Positions 1 to 13,745 are shown, counted from the stretch's first letter. The stretch: 64,000 nt of DNA from Elysia chlorotica (GCA_003991915.1 RQTK01000443.1:17587-81586), one strand, 5' to 3'. Made by a program: numbers and translations. The notes: generated by a model from the sequence alone, not told the origin.

Positions 1-85
1 AGACCAACACAAAGAGGTGCTCGCTCAAGAGCATATCAACGCCCACAGCAAGAGTGTGCCGGGTGATGGACATTTTTGTTAAGGA
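1..85. repeat. Dispersed repeat R1, copy 1 (cut by window start)
   Basis: This stretch contains CAAGAGCATATCAACGCC, then a short spacer and GTGTGCCGGGTGATGG. The same word order recurs near 5043-5110 and 15910-15980, where the copies extend about 150-200 bp further to the left. Here the left part lies outside the window. It is an interspersed repeat of unknown class. Confidence 0.55.
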
Positions 86-1975
86 ACTCGGCTCATTTAG
101 CAAACTTAAGCATAAAACGATTATGGTTAATGAAAGTTTAAATGTCTCGGCATACACACCCACACACACACTCAATACTTAAGCCTACTGAAAAGGTATT
201 GTTGCGTCGCCTGCTTAATTAAACCTTAAAGCTAGGCTCACCTATTCATCTAAAGATATTTTGTTTTCTTTTCTCATTTAATACTTAAGTTAATTAGTAT
301 GTGAGTTGCATTTACGCCATGTATAAATTTTAAATATTAATGAAACTAAATTCATCCATTTTTAAGTAATTCCTCCATTGCTCATAACATAAAATACTTT
401 GGAATGACTAAATTTGTAGGCCTTTTCAGAGAATGAAAAGTTTCCAGGTTTGATTGTAACGTCTGTACCTAATCCCAGAGAACGAGTTTGACATAATAAA
501 TGGCCAAGTATAATTTAATAAACAGATTGAAGTATTTGCAGATCCAGTTAAAATGTAACCATAACAATAATATATAGTGGTCAGTCTATGTATTTCAAGC
601 TTATGATTTTGGAAATGCTTACACAACAATATGGAGTTATATTGACACATTAACAAAAAAAAACAATAAGTGTTATTGCAGTGCTTTTATGCACACATGC
701 TAGTATGCTAATGCAGTTGAAAAACGTTGAACACTTCTCTGGAACCAATGTCTAAACAGTCAAAAACATATAGACCAACCCTTTTCAATGTAGTCCCCTA
801 ATCGTTTATAGGCCTACACATTGAAAAAAAAAGTACACAATTCGTACACCTTGCAGGAAGAAAACCAACAAAGAAATTTGTTATCGATCAAGTGATTTAA
901 AATAAAACAATACAATACAGATAACACTAGCAAGTTCATGTACTCTCATGCATTAACTAGTTTTTTAAGCACGCCTCAACCCTTAAAATACAATTCCAAC
1001 TATAAAAAACAAGTCAGTTAAAAAGCAGTTTCGAGATATGTCGAAATAGAGTTATGGTTACGTATATGCTATTTTCAGTTCAAATAAAGCATCTCTTTAA
1101 TTCTAGGTCTATATCACTGTGTACAGAAGAACTAGGCAATTGAAAGGTCAACGTTGCACTTGAAACACCGAAAGAATGCAGAATCAATTAAAACCACCGG
1201 TAGCAATATACTCGATCCCGGAGGTATTTGCACTCCTATTTGCCGTCTGACAATTACCGACCCTGAAAAAGTCTTCAAGAGGAACTTCGTTTTTGTCACC
1301 AGTTTTGCCCCGAAACCAATCAAAATAGTCTAGCTTCATCAATCTATAACTCTTTCGCTTCGTTTAGATCTTGTTTTACTGCTTCTGCTTAGTTACCACT
1401 TTCAAATATTTATATTCGTAGTAGAATCAACATTTTATTTTTTCATATCTCGCCCATTACGCCTATCCATATATCTCTATTTGCCGATGATATAATATAA
1501 ATTTACAAGCTAAATGCGAATGTGTGGTCATACAATACTACAACTGTCTATTAATATCTCTACAATCTATATATCCAGTACACGTATGATTATGTTAGAC
1601 TTTCTTTTATCTTGGGTTCAAACCATTGTTTGTTTGTTCTTAACGCATGTGTTTATTTTTCAAAGGCATTATAACTTAGTTATCACGATTACTTAGGATA
1701 CTATAATGTTTCATATCTTGTGTTTAAGCTGACACAATCGAACATTGCTAAATGTTTATCTTCTCTCTGTAGCTAGAAGTAGTGTGCGTTGGCGTTTGCT
1801 ATAAAACATGATAGCATTTATGGGATTCCTATTGCTATCATTTTTCATTTGCATCTTCAATTCTCCCAAAGATTTTTAGTAGTATATATGACTCTGCTTC
1901 AAACTACCTTTTCACTAAAATGTTATTTCAATGAAAAACGTATGTAGTCTTTCTTGTTCGAACCAAAGAAAACTG
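86..1975. other. AT-rich non-coding stretch
   Basis: I see no exon, RNA gene or transposon here. The open frames are short, lack codon bias and carry no recognisable motif. A small CA-rich run lies near 150-175. Confidence 0.5.
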
Positions 1976-2000
1976 ATATATATATATATATATATATATA
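1976..2000. repeat. (TA)n microsatellite
   Basis: About 12 uninterrupted TA dinucleotides. Confidence 0.95.
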
Positions 2001-2700
2001 ATGCGATCCCAAGATTCGTATTATCATTGGCGTTTCGAGGACCATAAGATGTTTTCTGAAAAAAATATTACGGGATTATTTCTCCTATGTTATTTTATGT
2101 GACAAAAAGTTAACTTCTCGAAAATATCCCCCTTTGCTTGAAAAAAGGCCATACTTTCATCAGCGGCGATTCAGAGCATAAATATTTCATCTTGTGCTGT
2201 TTTGACATCGGACGAACAATTGTTTGCGCAAGGTTTGGAAGCTCAAAATGTGTGACTCCACTTTATGTGCATTTTTTTTCAAGTTTCGGATTTTCGTGAA
2301 ATCGATTTGTGTTCGAATTTACTACATGAGAGAACGAAGTGTTTTTCTTGGGATCACACGCAATGTTATGCAAGGTGAATTATTGATGTACGTAGCTGAA
2401 CAAAAGCGATTAGAAATCCTTGTTTTTGGACGGGGTTGTGAAAGAGGTGGGGAAGGGAAAATCAGCTTTCAGACACTGTTCTTAAAGAGGACCAAGTTTT
2501 CTTCGCCTCCACCTTGCTGCTTTTAATTAAGATTCATACTTGACATCTCTAACGATTCCTTGTGACTTTTGAATGTAATATTGTATTGTGTCAACATTCT
2601 ATGCTTATGTTTATTTTGTAATTGTAAGAATGGAAATGTTAAGCGCATTGAGCATAATAGTTCATGGAAGTGCGATATATAAATGCAATGTATTATTATT
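2001..2700. other. Non-coding stretch with one unsupported 100-codon ORF
   Basis: A + strand open frame at 2224-2526 encodes 100 residues with no recognisable domain, and no splice or promoter context supports it. I read the stretch as intergenic or intronic. Confidence 0.4.
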
Positions 2701-2703
2701 TAT

Positions 2704-2903
<200 letters not shown>

Positions 2904-3868
2904 ACACTAATAATACAATTAAAAAAAAGAGAAAATGAAAAAAATACCTGAACGACATTCTTTAATCTTTTCCCACATATTTCGTTTTGTTTTTGATCGA
3001 TGACAGGCTACAAAACTAATAATTATTTTTGATACCTTCTCCGGTAAATCTGGGCCCGTGAGGTGATCGATGAACGCGCACTGAGGCCCAAAGTCATCAT
3101 GCCGGTCCCACCATATTCATCACCATATCACTATTTCTCTCCTTCCTTATAACATGCTCACTCTTTCTTAATCTTCTTTTTTCTATTTTCCCTACAATAG
3201 GCTCAATCTTTCCACTTTTTCTTTGTCTCCACTCACAGAGTAATTTAAAAAATCCTTATAAATACCTAGGTTGGCGCCATTTTACACGTATCCCCCAAAC
3301 CTATTTTACATATAATATTCACCACTCATCACTGTCTCTTTCCCTTCAAACATCCTCGCACTTTCGCTCTTCCTTCTTTGCCTTTCTACACACACCGTCC
3401 CCTTTCCACATCTTTCCCTTTCCTTTTTTAAGCTATAGAGATTTTCTATTCACTTTCGTTGCCCTTATTATGGTAAGTACACACTGAATTAAAAATTGGT
3501 GACGACAAAAGTAAGTAAAATGCAATTAAAAGGTAATGATGAAATTAAAAGTAACAAAGATTCAAACACAAACATCATTTTGGTAGAAAAATGTCTTACC
3601 TGTTTAATATGCACAAAAGACTGCCAATTGTTGGAGTGAGACATCAATGTTATGATAAATATATAGATACACAGATATTTAAAAATAGAAAGATAGCAAA
3701 AGAGAGAAACAACGTTAGGGTCTTATAAAGGAAGAGTGTTCATTGAACAAAACTTGGCGAAGAAAAACGATGAAAAACAGACTAACTTACAGAGATACTA
3801 TAAAATATAAAGAAAACGACAGAATAAGATATAGTTAACCCCCTCAAAATCCAAATCATAAGGAATAA
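2904..3868. other. Non-coding, pyrimidine-biased stretch
   Basis: From about 3120 to 3470 the + strand is rich in C and T, with many CTTTCC-type words, and then becomes AT-rich. No gene is seen. Confidence 0.45.
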
Positions 3869-4297
<429 letters not shown>

Positions 4298-4583
4298 GAG
4301 ATAATGAGAAACAGGAAAGAGAAAGAAAGGAAAGGGATAAAAGGCCCCAGAGTAATTTAGAAAGGATAAAACTAGAAAAAAGAGAGAAGAAAGAAAAAAG
4401 GATAGAGAGAGTTAGATGTAGAGAAGAAGGCACCAATCACAACCCTTACATCAAGCCATTAAATTACCGGGTCTTTTCGAGTCGGTCTCATATGGTCAGC
4501 CTATTTAATGGCCTACCCTTGAGAGACTCGAGACACACAGATTGTGTTATGTTTATGTCCATTTCTAGCCACAAACTTAGAGC

Positions 4584-4587
<4 letters not shown>

Positions 4588-4680
<93 letters not shown>

Positions 4681-4683
4681 TTT
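4588..4683. repeat. (CT)n microsatellite
   Basis: About 95 bp of CT on the + strand, opposite in strand sense to the (GA)n array 300 bp upstream. Confidence 0.97.
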
Positions 4684-4899
4684 CCTCATATTTTCAAGGA
4701 CAAAAATCTGTCTGGCCTTCAACTGTTTCTCTAAGTCTTTTTTAGCAGCATCCACCCTCATAAAAAATCTTAGAACAGCTTTATTTTACTTTTAGGTTTG
4801 GCCAGTATTGCGTTTTAGTGGCAATGACCAACGAAAGATATTTACGATACAACTAGAAGCTGAGTTTAGTATTTTAAAAACAATAAAAATACATAAAAT

Positions 4900-5115
4900 A
4901 TTAGTTAGTGCAACCATTGAACTTTTTACAATGCATGATTACGGCATATTCCTTGTGTGCACACTATTTTGGGGGATTTCCCAAAAAATTGAAGAGGTGC
5001 AAGCTTTGGTATTTATTCTTTTGAAACGAAAGGTGTGCATATCAATGCAAAAAGTGGCCATCACAACAGCGCATCAACACCTATAACATGTGTGCGGGGT
5101 GATGGTAAAACTTTT
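4900..5115. repeat. Dispersed repeat R1, copy 2
   Basis: Aligns by eye over about 200 bp with 15780-15990. Shared words in order are TTTTTACA..GCATGATT, CTTGTGTGCACACTATTTT, AATTTCC, GGTGTGCA.ATCAAT.CAAAAA, AGCGCA.CAAC and TGTGCGGGG.GATG. Shorter similarity exists at 1-85. It has no clear termini or coding capacity, and its class is unknown. Confidence 0.65.
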
Positions 5116-5119
5116 AAAA

Positions 5120-6090
5120 GGTTAAAGAATTTGGTACGAAATGAAAATGAGGAAAAACCAAAAGAGCAAACTATATCTTTAGTAGGTAGGCATAAATAGG
5201 GAGGGCATTGTATACCTGAGGTAACGACATTATTATAACGTGTAATATTACATCTACCAATTTCAAGCCCAGTTTCCCACACAGAATGTGGGACTTACAA
5301 TCCATAATACAGTCATTAAATCAAAAGAACAAAAAATCTCGAAGAATGAATGAGAACCAGGAGAAATTGATTCGTGTTTATTTCCATACAAGAGAAAATT
5401 AATATCAACATCGAGGGCGAAGAGGCACTCATTCACAACAGAAGAACTGGTCTGGTGTTTAATGGCTTCATGAAAGGTATCATGCCCTGGGCCCTCACTT
5501 CAGGGCACTTCCTCAATAGTGCGATGCTCACTCACGCGAGAGACAGGGTGTGGCTCCATCACAAAAACCCATTGTTAACTCAGGGCTGGTTGTGCCCTAA
5601 CTTGTGCTTCTAAAATCTATACATCGTGAGTGAAGCAGATTCTTTTTTCTGTTATATGCCTTCTGAAAATACACATGATATGGAACGCCTAAATATTAAT
5701 TCTTGAACAATTGGTTAAAAGGTAAACTAAATCATTGAAGACTTTAAAACGACCATACTGTTTAAATTAAGAACAACTGGACTTTAACATGTTGCTGCCA
5801 ATGGTCTGTTTATATTGTTAACATAATAATCATAAATGTGTTTGATTAATAATTACCAAGAGCACTTTAAGAGTACCCGTTTCTTATTGCCAGAGTTTAC
5901 AAATATGTTGAAAGGACATAGAGCGAAGAATGAAAAAAAGGAAAGAAAAAGAAATCGCAGAAAAAGAAGACACATTTTGTAACCAGCCTTTGCCTTTGGA
6001 AGCATGTCATTAAGCCAAGCGGCACGATCTTCCCTTACATCAAAAACATTATGGGCGCGCAGTAAAGCATTTTAACAAGGAATAATTAGG
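5120..6090. other. Non-coding stretch
   Basis: A 79-codon open frame at 5374-5613 shows no known motif. Nothing else is supported. Confidence 0.4.
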
Positions 6091-6094
6091 ATTT

Positions 6095-6254
6095 GCCAAG
6101 ACATTATTAGACACACAAAAACGACTTTAAAAAAATTCAAACTACATAGTCCCAGGAAAACATGGAAATGCTAGTGATCTTCAAGTATGAGTTACCAAGA
6201 CAGCATTAGACACAAAACGACTTTTTAAAATTCAAACTACATAGTCCCAGGAAA
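6095..6254. repeat. Direct tandem duplication, unit about 97 bp
   Basis: Copy 1 (about 6095-6160) and copy 2 (about 6193-6254) share CCAAGACA..ATTAGACACA, AAAACGACTTT and then CAAACTACATAGTCCCAGG, with a few substitutions and small indels. Confidence 0.85.
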
Positions 6255-7380
6255 ATTCTAGGTTGTGTTCGTTTTGTGTTGCCCCTCCCCAATCCATACA
6301 GCAAACAACTTCAACCATCCGCTCTCCAGTAGCTTTCATCTTCTGGAGGGTTTACCGTCGTCACGCCAGCGATGCCTGTTTCCCAGGCGACTTGTTCAAA
6401 CAAGTTCAAACAAGTTCGTTTGTTTCTCACCTTAGTTGGAAATGGTCGATTTACAGGTTAGATATACGATACAGGAATATAGCTCGAAATCGATTGCGGG
6501 GTCTGGAAATTCGATTGATTTGTCAAAGGCGACATTTTTATGAAATTTGAAAGAACTTGAGATAAGCGGTGAGGTTATAAATACGTTATAAGTATAAGGC
6601 AGTTTCTGTGTTAGTGCTACCTTTTAATGCGTAACAGTTAAATAGGCGGGCATCACACTAAGGAAACATCAAAAGACACTGTAAGATCTAAGTCCATTTA
6701 GAGTGATGAATAATGAAAGGATTTCACCGCTGGTGTGGTTGCTCTATCCTCGCGATGTGTTTTTTCGTGTTTCTGTGTGGGTGTAAGATGTTGAGTGCAC
6801 TTTTTTTCTATACCCTCCACGTAACTTTTGACCTCATAGAGTAAAGTGAATTTTTCAAAACCTTTTGACAAAAACACCCCCTTAAAACAAAAAGAAAAAC
6901 AAAAAAAAAACAAAAACAAAACAACAACAAACCAAACAACATCAACAAAACAAAATAGCGAAGAAAAAGTTTAAAGAAATTAGGTAGGATAATATATCAA
7001 AGATACGCGTGAAAAAGAAAGTGCTCTCCTGTTCTCATACGAACAAAGACTAAATCCAAGGACGTACGCCCACAAAGAGCCTAATAATTCATATCTGAAT
7101 GAATGAGACGCATTGTTGGGGTTTAGCCACGACTTAAAACCGTTCACTAATACAGCGTAAAATGGCTTCCACCTAGTTTTGTTATGCGTTTTACGTGTCC
7201 AAATTGTCGCAAAGAAACTTGTATGGCCTTCGCGATATTGTTGTTTCTGATTTATATGAAACCCAGAGAAGCTTGTAGTTGTACGTCTTGTATCTCATTT
7301 TCGCAACAAGAAGTATCAGACTCAAGACTTTCCTGAAAAAGCAATTCACATTCACACGTTTTTTCGAGGAAAATCGTATG
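6255..7380. other. Non-coding stretch
   Basis: The 95-codon open frame at 6263-6550 has no recognisable domain. An A-rich, simple CAA-like tract lies at about 6890-6955. Confidence 0.4.
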
Positions 7381-7595
<215 letters not shown>

Positions 7596-7840
7596 TCTTC
7601 TTAAAAAAGCATTAATAGAAGATTCATCTATACTTATTTATAGCAGGGATTAACCTAAGGGAATGGTTATATCTATGTGGATCAAGAGATGCAAATCTTA
7701 AGAAGCAACGGCGTGGTCTCATGTTTTTGATACGAATTAATTCACGAAATGGAGCAAGATATTGTGAATGCAACTACATAATTATCCTACACGGGTGGCA
7801 TTATGATCTCTAATTAATATTGAAGGTAAGAGGGAGCCCT

Positions 7841-8059
7841 GTGTGTGGTCAGAGCTATCTTCACACAATAAGCTACACTGGTTTTGTGTGGCCAGAGCTA
7901 TCTTCACACAATAAGCTACACTGGTTTTGTGTGGCCAGAGTTATCTTCACACAATAAGCTACACTGGTTTTGTGTGGTCAGAGCTATCTTCACACAATAA
8001 GCTACACTGGTTTTGTGTGGTCAGAGCTATCTTCACACAATAAGCTACACTGGTTTTGT
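7841..8059. repeat. 43-bp tandem repeat, about 5 copies
   Basis: The unit begins GTGTGGTCAGAGCTATCT and continues TCACACAATAAGCTACACTG. Successive starts are 43 bp apart and copies are nearly identical, differing mainly at GGTC versus GGCC. Each unit pairs a GTGTGG-like end with a TCACACA element, giving a weak dyad. The uniformity suggests recent expansion. Confidence 0.95.
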
Positions 8060-8770
8060 CCTTGCGAGACGCGTATGATTGTTGTAATTTTCTGTGGTTT
8101 GTTTTCCTTTTCTTTAGTTTGTGGGTATTCATGTTAGAAATTTGAGAGGCACTATTTATATCCATGCTAGACGCATCTGTTATATTGTTCTGTGTTTTGT
8201 TTTTCGTGTGTTTAAAGTTTGTGTTCATTCAGATTAGGATTTAAAGAAAAAAATAGAAACAATATCACTATTGTCACTGACGTAAGGAAACATTTAATTC
8301 TCTCAGGTTTTGAAACAAAAATACCAATAAGTTGTACTATAAAACAAAATCGAATCCAACCTCTATACCTAAGACAAAAATACTGTATAGAAACAGCCTG
8401 TCTAGACTATACTTTCTTGTCATAATAAAAATTATTACAATGTGCTGTAAGCTGTAATTAACGAGTGAATTTTCCCGAATATTTTTCATTCATGGAAAAT
8501 GCCTATCTATCGAATATTCTCTTTCTTTTTTTTCTCCATACTCTCCAAAGCAAAGAGAGGCTATTTGTTGTCTCGACACGGGCTTATTAAATTCAAGCGT
8601 TTTGTCCTTCATGACTGTAACCTCGAGCGCTTTCAAAACAATACATGGCTGCCACACAGATTGATCACGGACAATGGATTGCCGTTTAGTGTCATGAATA
8701 AAAGTTCCTTTTTTTGTTTTTATAGATTTTGGTGCAATCTACTTTCCTTCTCTCTTGCCTTTTGTCTTTT
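8060..8770. other. Non-coding stretch
   Basis: A frame at 8499-8770 contains HRLITDNGLPF, which recalls an integrase active-site block, but no neighbouring integrase motif is visible. I do not call it a retroelement. Confidence 0.35.
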
Positions 8771-8785
8771 CCTCTCTCTCTACTC

Positions 8786-8840
<55 letters not shown>

Positions 8841-8841
8841 G

Positions 8842-8914
<73 letters not shown>
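8771..8914. repeat. (CT)n microsatellite
   Basis: About 140 bp of CT/CTT with minor interruptions. Confidence 0.97.
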
Positions 8915-8919
<5 letters not shown>

Positions 8920-9525
8920 GTTTTGCTCAGTGTCTCGAGTTGATCAATTCGTTGGCAAGGCTCATGCCAATACTCAATAGTCCTGGATCAGAAAGCCATG
9001 TAAGGAAAGGTTCAATAAAGACCCAATAAGATGGACTTCAAACAGGCCCAGGTTTTTCATTGATTAACTTTCACCGAACACTTATAAAATCTATTCCGTC
9101 CAGTTACGTGTACTTCCAGATTTAGAGTCTCTAAAGAAAATACAATGAACAGGTCGAGTAAAGTATTGTTTGCTGTACTTTTGTCAATGATGTCTGGGCA
9201 CTTTCACTAGAAATGGTCAAAAAAATACACGTTTAACTTTTTATTAGAATCTTTCTTTCGCCACATAACAATTTAACTTTTGTTTTAATCGCCCATTTGT
9301 TGAATATTGATGTAAAGCTTCAAACTTCTATGTAGCAAAAAACAAAAAAACAACAAAAAAAAAACAACAACAAACAAAACCTGTATCTAATGTACACATA
9401 CATATAATTTAACGTAACACACAAAACTCAGAAGATTCGGACCGAATTGAAAGTTTCTAAAGTTCTACAAAAATTCAAATAAGAGTCATTTCCAATTAAG
9501 AGGTGTGCTCTTTTTTTTACTACAT
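8915..9525. other. Non-coding stretch
   Basis: AT-rich with a CAA/A-rich run near 9345-9380. No gene is seen. Confidence 0.45.
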
Positions 9526-9529
9526 ATTA

Positions 9530-9640
9530 CAGATCCCCGGTTCAAAACTCACGACCGGTTAAAATTTATTTGTCCAATTTCGTCTCCTACTGGCTGGGCC
9601 AGTGGTCAGTACAATTTGACATATAAGAGACCAAAAATAT
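9530..9640 (+). mobile_element. tRNA-derived SINE, partial
   Basis: A box-B-like CCGGTTCAAAACTC is followed by CGACCGGTTAAAATTTATTT, TTTCGTCTCCTACTGGCTGG and GTCAGTACAATTTGAC. This is the same order as in the fuller SINE at 51521-51808. The 5' tRNA head (box A) is missing. Confidence 0.6.
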
Positions 9641-10199
9641 TAAGAAATATTGAAAGGAGCAGTATTGGGTCGTTCAAATATAGTTTAACCTTTTTGCGAC
9701 GTTGATATTCGCTGGGGAAACCACTATTTAACAATCATTCATGTTGAAAATGTGCGCCCCGAAAGAAGAACAGAATTTTAGCATTTTAGGTATCGCATCA
9801 GAAGTTAAAAAAAAAGAATTCGATCCATGTTTAAGAGAATGGTAACAAACTTAAATTGGTGCAAAGAATTGTCCAAGCGATTAATAGCGTCATTAGCAAA
9901 AGGCAAGAAGAGCTCACGGTCTCACGTTTGTAACCGGATCTGTATGTACTTGAAGCACCACTAAATACCGCCGACTGTACTTCTTACCGCAGCAGCGACA
10001 GGCAATCAACGTACCAGTAGTTTCATGCATGTTGCCTGGTGTCTTGACACGACTCTCTCAGCCCGATCTTCTCTGTCTCTCAGCAGAAAAAAAACCCAAC
10101 AAAAACCTGTGATCTACCGTGACTTGCCTGTGGTGGAATGTAAAGTTCTCATGCATGCAGCCCCATCACGCTGGATGATAGAGATAAAGGTGAGTAGGG
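9641..10199. other. Non-coding stretch
   Basis: No gene, RNA or repeat is recognised here. Confidence 0.4.
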
Positions 10200-10345
10200 A
10201 GAAAGAAGTAGAGAGAGAAAAGAGGGGGAGGGAGAGAGAAGGAGAGAGAGAGGGAGGGAGAGAGAGGGAGAGAGGGAGAAGTTGGGAAAGGGAGGAAGAG
10301 AGGAAGAAAATAAGGAAAAGAGAAAGAGTGAGAATGAGAAACAAA
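10200..10345. repeat. (GA)n-rich purine tract
   Basis: Imperfect GAGAGG/GGGAGA purine run on the + strand. Confidence 0.9.
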
Positions 10346-10498
10346 TAGAAGGATAGATAGATATTGATATGGTAAAATTGACAAACAGAATAGCAAGAAA
10401 AGCAGTTTAGAAATGGATAGACATATATATGGATGCACAAATAGATATATAAGCTGCAATGTAAAAAGTAAGAGATAAAGAGATAAATAGAGCAAGAG

Positions 10499-10499
10499 C

Positions 10500-10540
<41 letters not shown>

Positions 10541-10648
10541 CGAGAGCGAGAGAGAGTGAGCGAGAGAGAGGGGGAGGGAGAGAAAAATATAGAGAGAAAC
10601 GAAACACAAAGAGAGAGGCAGAGAGAGAGAGAGAGAGAGAGAGAAGGC

Positions 10649-10686
<38 letters not shown>
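10499..10686. repeat. (GA)n microsatellite
   Basis: Several GA blocks with GCGAGA and GGGGAG interruptions. Confidence 0.95.
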
Positions 10687-12075
10687 TCATCGGGAACTTT
10701 ACAGTGAAATAATTATATAGAATGAATGTAAATGGTGAGAGACCATTATTTATGGCATACAGTTTACAGTGCTTATCTCTTGGTAATTTTTTTTAATTAC
10801 ATGCCTTATAGGCACTAACTCTAATAATTATATTTTCAAGATACCATCTAGTTTGTTAAGTGGGTCTTTTGTTTTATTTGGCTTGTCATGATTTTTAAGT
10901 TTATATGTCCTTTAAGATTATTATTTTGCTAGATGCAGACTTAGAAAGCTGATGACTTTACTACTGCCTGTTTGTAGTCCTTTTATTCCCCAGTTTCATA
11001 AGATTAAAAAAATCTCTCAGTTTGAGGTCACTCTGACATTTGTTTTCTTAAAATACATTTGCTCTTCTGTTGCTTTAAGTCTGAAATGTGAAAATCTATA
11101 CAGCTGTTTATCTGTAGCCCAAATTGAGCTATGCCGATGTTTTGTCAATCCCAAAAGAGAGATTAACTTGAAAAATCGCACTCAATATCAGAACAAACGT
11201 CTAGACTTCCTAATTCTGTCTGTGCTACAACCACGCTACACTGTTTTGCATACTGAAATTCCCCAGTCACCAAATTAGAGTTGTGGAAATTCGAGCTTCC
11301 TCTTCTAGTCTACAGTCTTCCGAGACTTCGATGTTAATTTACATTCAGACTTGAACTATGTACTGACACAACGCAGAAGTTTATGTCCAGATGTGAAGAT
11401 AGATAGGGTAAGGAATAATGTCATTAATACAACAGTGGTATGTGCTATGTCGGCATGCAGATATACATATATACTTACATTTACTCCGAAATTGGTGTTT
11501 GAATGGATAACAAGATTGCTCTATTGCCCCTCTCTACTTCGAAAAGATGCAATTGATTTTTTCCCGTTTCTCTCTCAGTTGTCTTATGTTTTTAGCATTT
11601 GTGTCTTCCTGACCATACAGGTGGATACAATGTCTTTTCTTTTGTTAAGGCTTGTTTTTTGTGTGTGGTAAAATCTAAGACTCTTCTCTCAATCGCATTG
11701 CTCCCATTTGACACCATCCAGAAAACATAAACAAAAAGAAAAACAGGCCTGACCAACGGAAAAGGAATTCTCTTTACCTGTATGCATAGGAAGAAACATC
11801 TACTTAACCATAAAAGACAGAGGAAGGAACGGGAACGACAATCCATTTCCTTTAGAAAGGGGCGATGAAGCAAGCTTCTCGTCCTTCGAACAGCTTAATT
11901 TAAGTAATAAACCCATAGTTATTATCTACTTCACACTCATACAAACACACATACAAACTAACAGACTAGCAAATAGATAGATAACAACTAATAGAAAGAC
12001 ATACTAATTATTGCTTTTTGAACTACCAATGAGTAAATTGACCCAAATGTTTCCGATTACCACAATCACGATCAG
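10687..12075. other. Non-coding stretch
   Basis: The open frames of about 100 codons at 10952-11278 and 11351-11671 show no known motif. No splice-supported exon is seen. Confidence 0.4.
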
Positions 12076-12079
12076 GAAC

Positions 12080-13745
12080 ATTTCGATTCAAGATTATAAT
12101 GATAGTACACATCTTTAATAATAAATTATTTAACCTCACTTTATGTCAGCTGCATTATTATGATTTAATACATTGTAACTTCAAAACTTTTTTTTCGAGG
12201 AATACCACTACACATAATATTTCATTCTTTATTTGCCATGCCGCGAAATTCTGAAAAAGATCACATTCTTCTCAATCATCAACCCCAGATTACCATAATA
12301 TAATTATGTATCTTTGTAAGAGCGACATAACGAGGTGATATTGATTCAAATGTATACATAAAAAAATTGAAATAGCTCCTCTCCATAATATTATTAGTGT
12401 TACATTTTGTGAAGATAATTCTGTTTTTTTTGCCCCTCTTTACAGCATCTGAATGCCATCTCCGATCCAATCATATTGTCAGCCATTCAATTAGCACTTT
12501 CTATGGGTCATACTTGTAGCGCTCACAGCTATGGCTCTTGCCAAGATGATCTCGCCTACTGTTTAGTTTCTTTGTCTATTATGGCACAGTGTCACACTAT
12601 CGCTAATCTAATTTCCTGTCAGGTTGGGGCATGGTAAGCTACGGAAAGGCGCCTCAGGGAAGTGTCTTCAAGACTAGTGGCCTTTTTGGCATTCCCTGTT
12701 CGAGGAATTGCTTACCAAAGTCTTTGAGATAGGGAGTAGGATTGCTTTACATAGTGACAACCCACAGTGTACAGACGGATAAAAAATAACAATTGATAGA
12801 AATACATTACTGTCTAACCTGGCCCTGTGCTCCACTGTGGCTGATCTAATTTCCTGCCAGGTTGGAGGCATGGGAAGCTACGGAAAGGCGCCTCAGGGAA
12901 GTGTCTTCAATGCTAGGGGCCTTTTTGGCATTCCCTGTTCAAGGAATTGCTTACCAATGTGTCTGAGATATGGAGTAGGGTTACTTTACATAGTGACGAT
13001 CCACAGCTGACAAAAGAATAAAAAATAACAATCAATCGGTAAATAGGTCGAAATAGTATCTTAAGTTACAATACCTATGATGAAGACAAAAACATTTAGA
13101 TTCAAAATTGTAATGATAACAAGTATAATGCTCATTCTCACTAATTACTTTACCAACCATTATCTAAGATCTGTAATTTTTACTTTAAAATGTGCGCAAC
13201 TCAAAATCGTTCTTACTTCTACACATAATTTAGTTCTTGATTCGCCATGTTGGAAAATATAAAATGGGTCTCATTCTTCTCACATATGAACTCGAAATTA
13301 TAAATTTTCTCCTAGGAAAATATACTTGTAGGCAGACAAAGTGGAAACATATTTATTCTTATAATTAAAAAATAATTTAAAAGTTATAATCTCCATAACA
13401 TGTTATTTCACATTTTGCTTAGATAATTATTATTTTAAGTATATTAAAAGCATTTTGAATACCACATCCTTTCCCATCATATTGTCAGTCTATTTCAATT
13501 AGCACTTTCTATGGGTCATACTTGTAGCGCTCACAGCTATGGGTCTCGCCAAGATGATCCCGCCTACTGTTTAGTTTCTTTGTCTATTCTGGCACAGTGC
13601 CCCACTGTCGCTGATCTAATTTCCTGTCAGGTTGGAGGCATGGGAAGCTACAGAAAGGGGCCTCAGGGAAATGGCCTCAAGACTAGAGACATTGTTCTCA
13701 TTTTCTGTACAAGGAACTGATTGCCGAAAACTGTGAATCTGAGGA
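12080..13745. repeat. Tandem segmental duplication, unit about 1 kb
   Basis: Unit 1 starts near 12082 and unit 2 near 13097. They share diverged AT-rich left parts (CACATAAT.T..TTCTT, CATTCTTCTCA) and then a highly similar right part beginning TCATATTGTCAG at about 12470 and 13480. Unit 1 contains an extra internal duplication: the block with GATCTAATTTCCTG and AGGCGCCTCAGGGAAGTGTC occurs at about 12605-12790 and again at 12840-13030. Unit 2 ends near 13740. Confidence 0.85.
13511..13720 (+). other. Repeated 69-codon ORF of unknown nature
   Basis: The frame starts MGHTCSAHSYGS and includes LISCQVGGMGSY. A homologous frame starts at 12504 in the first copy of the duplication, but a base loss at GGTTGGGGCATGG ends it early with a stop. 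It is Cys- and Ser-rich and has no signal peptide or recognised family. The similarity may simply reflect DNA duplication. I do not claim that it is expressed. Confidence 0.2.

Noticed and set aside
7841..8059. CRISPR array (regular 43-bp repeats)
   Set aside because: There are no variable spacers, since the whole unit repeats, and the genome is eukaryotic.
8640..8700. HRLITDNGLPF as a Ty3/gypsy integrase block
   Set aside because: Only about ten residues fit. The expected upstream zinc site and downstream Glu block are absent, and the frame runs into a CT repeat.
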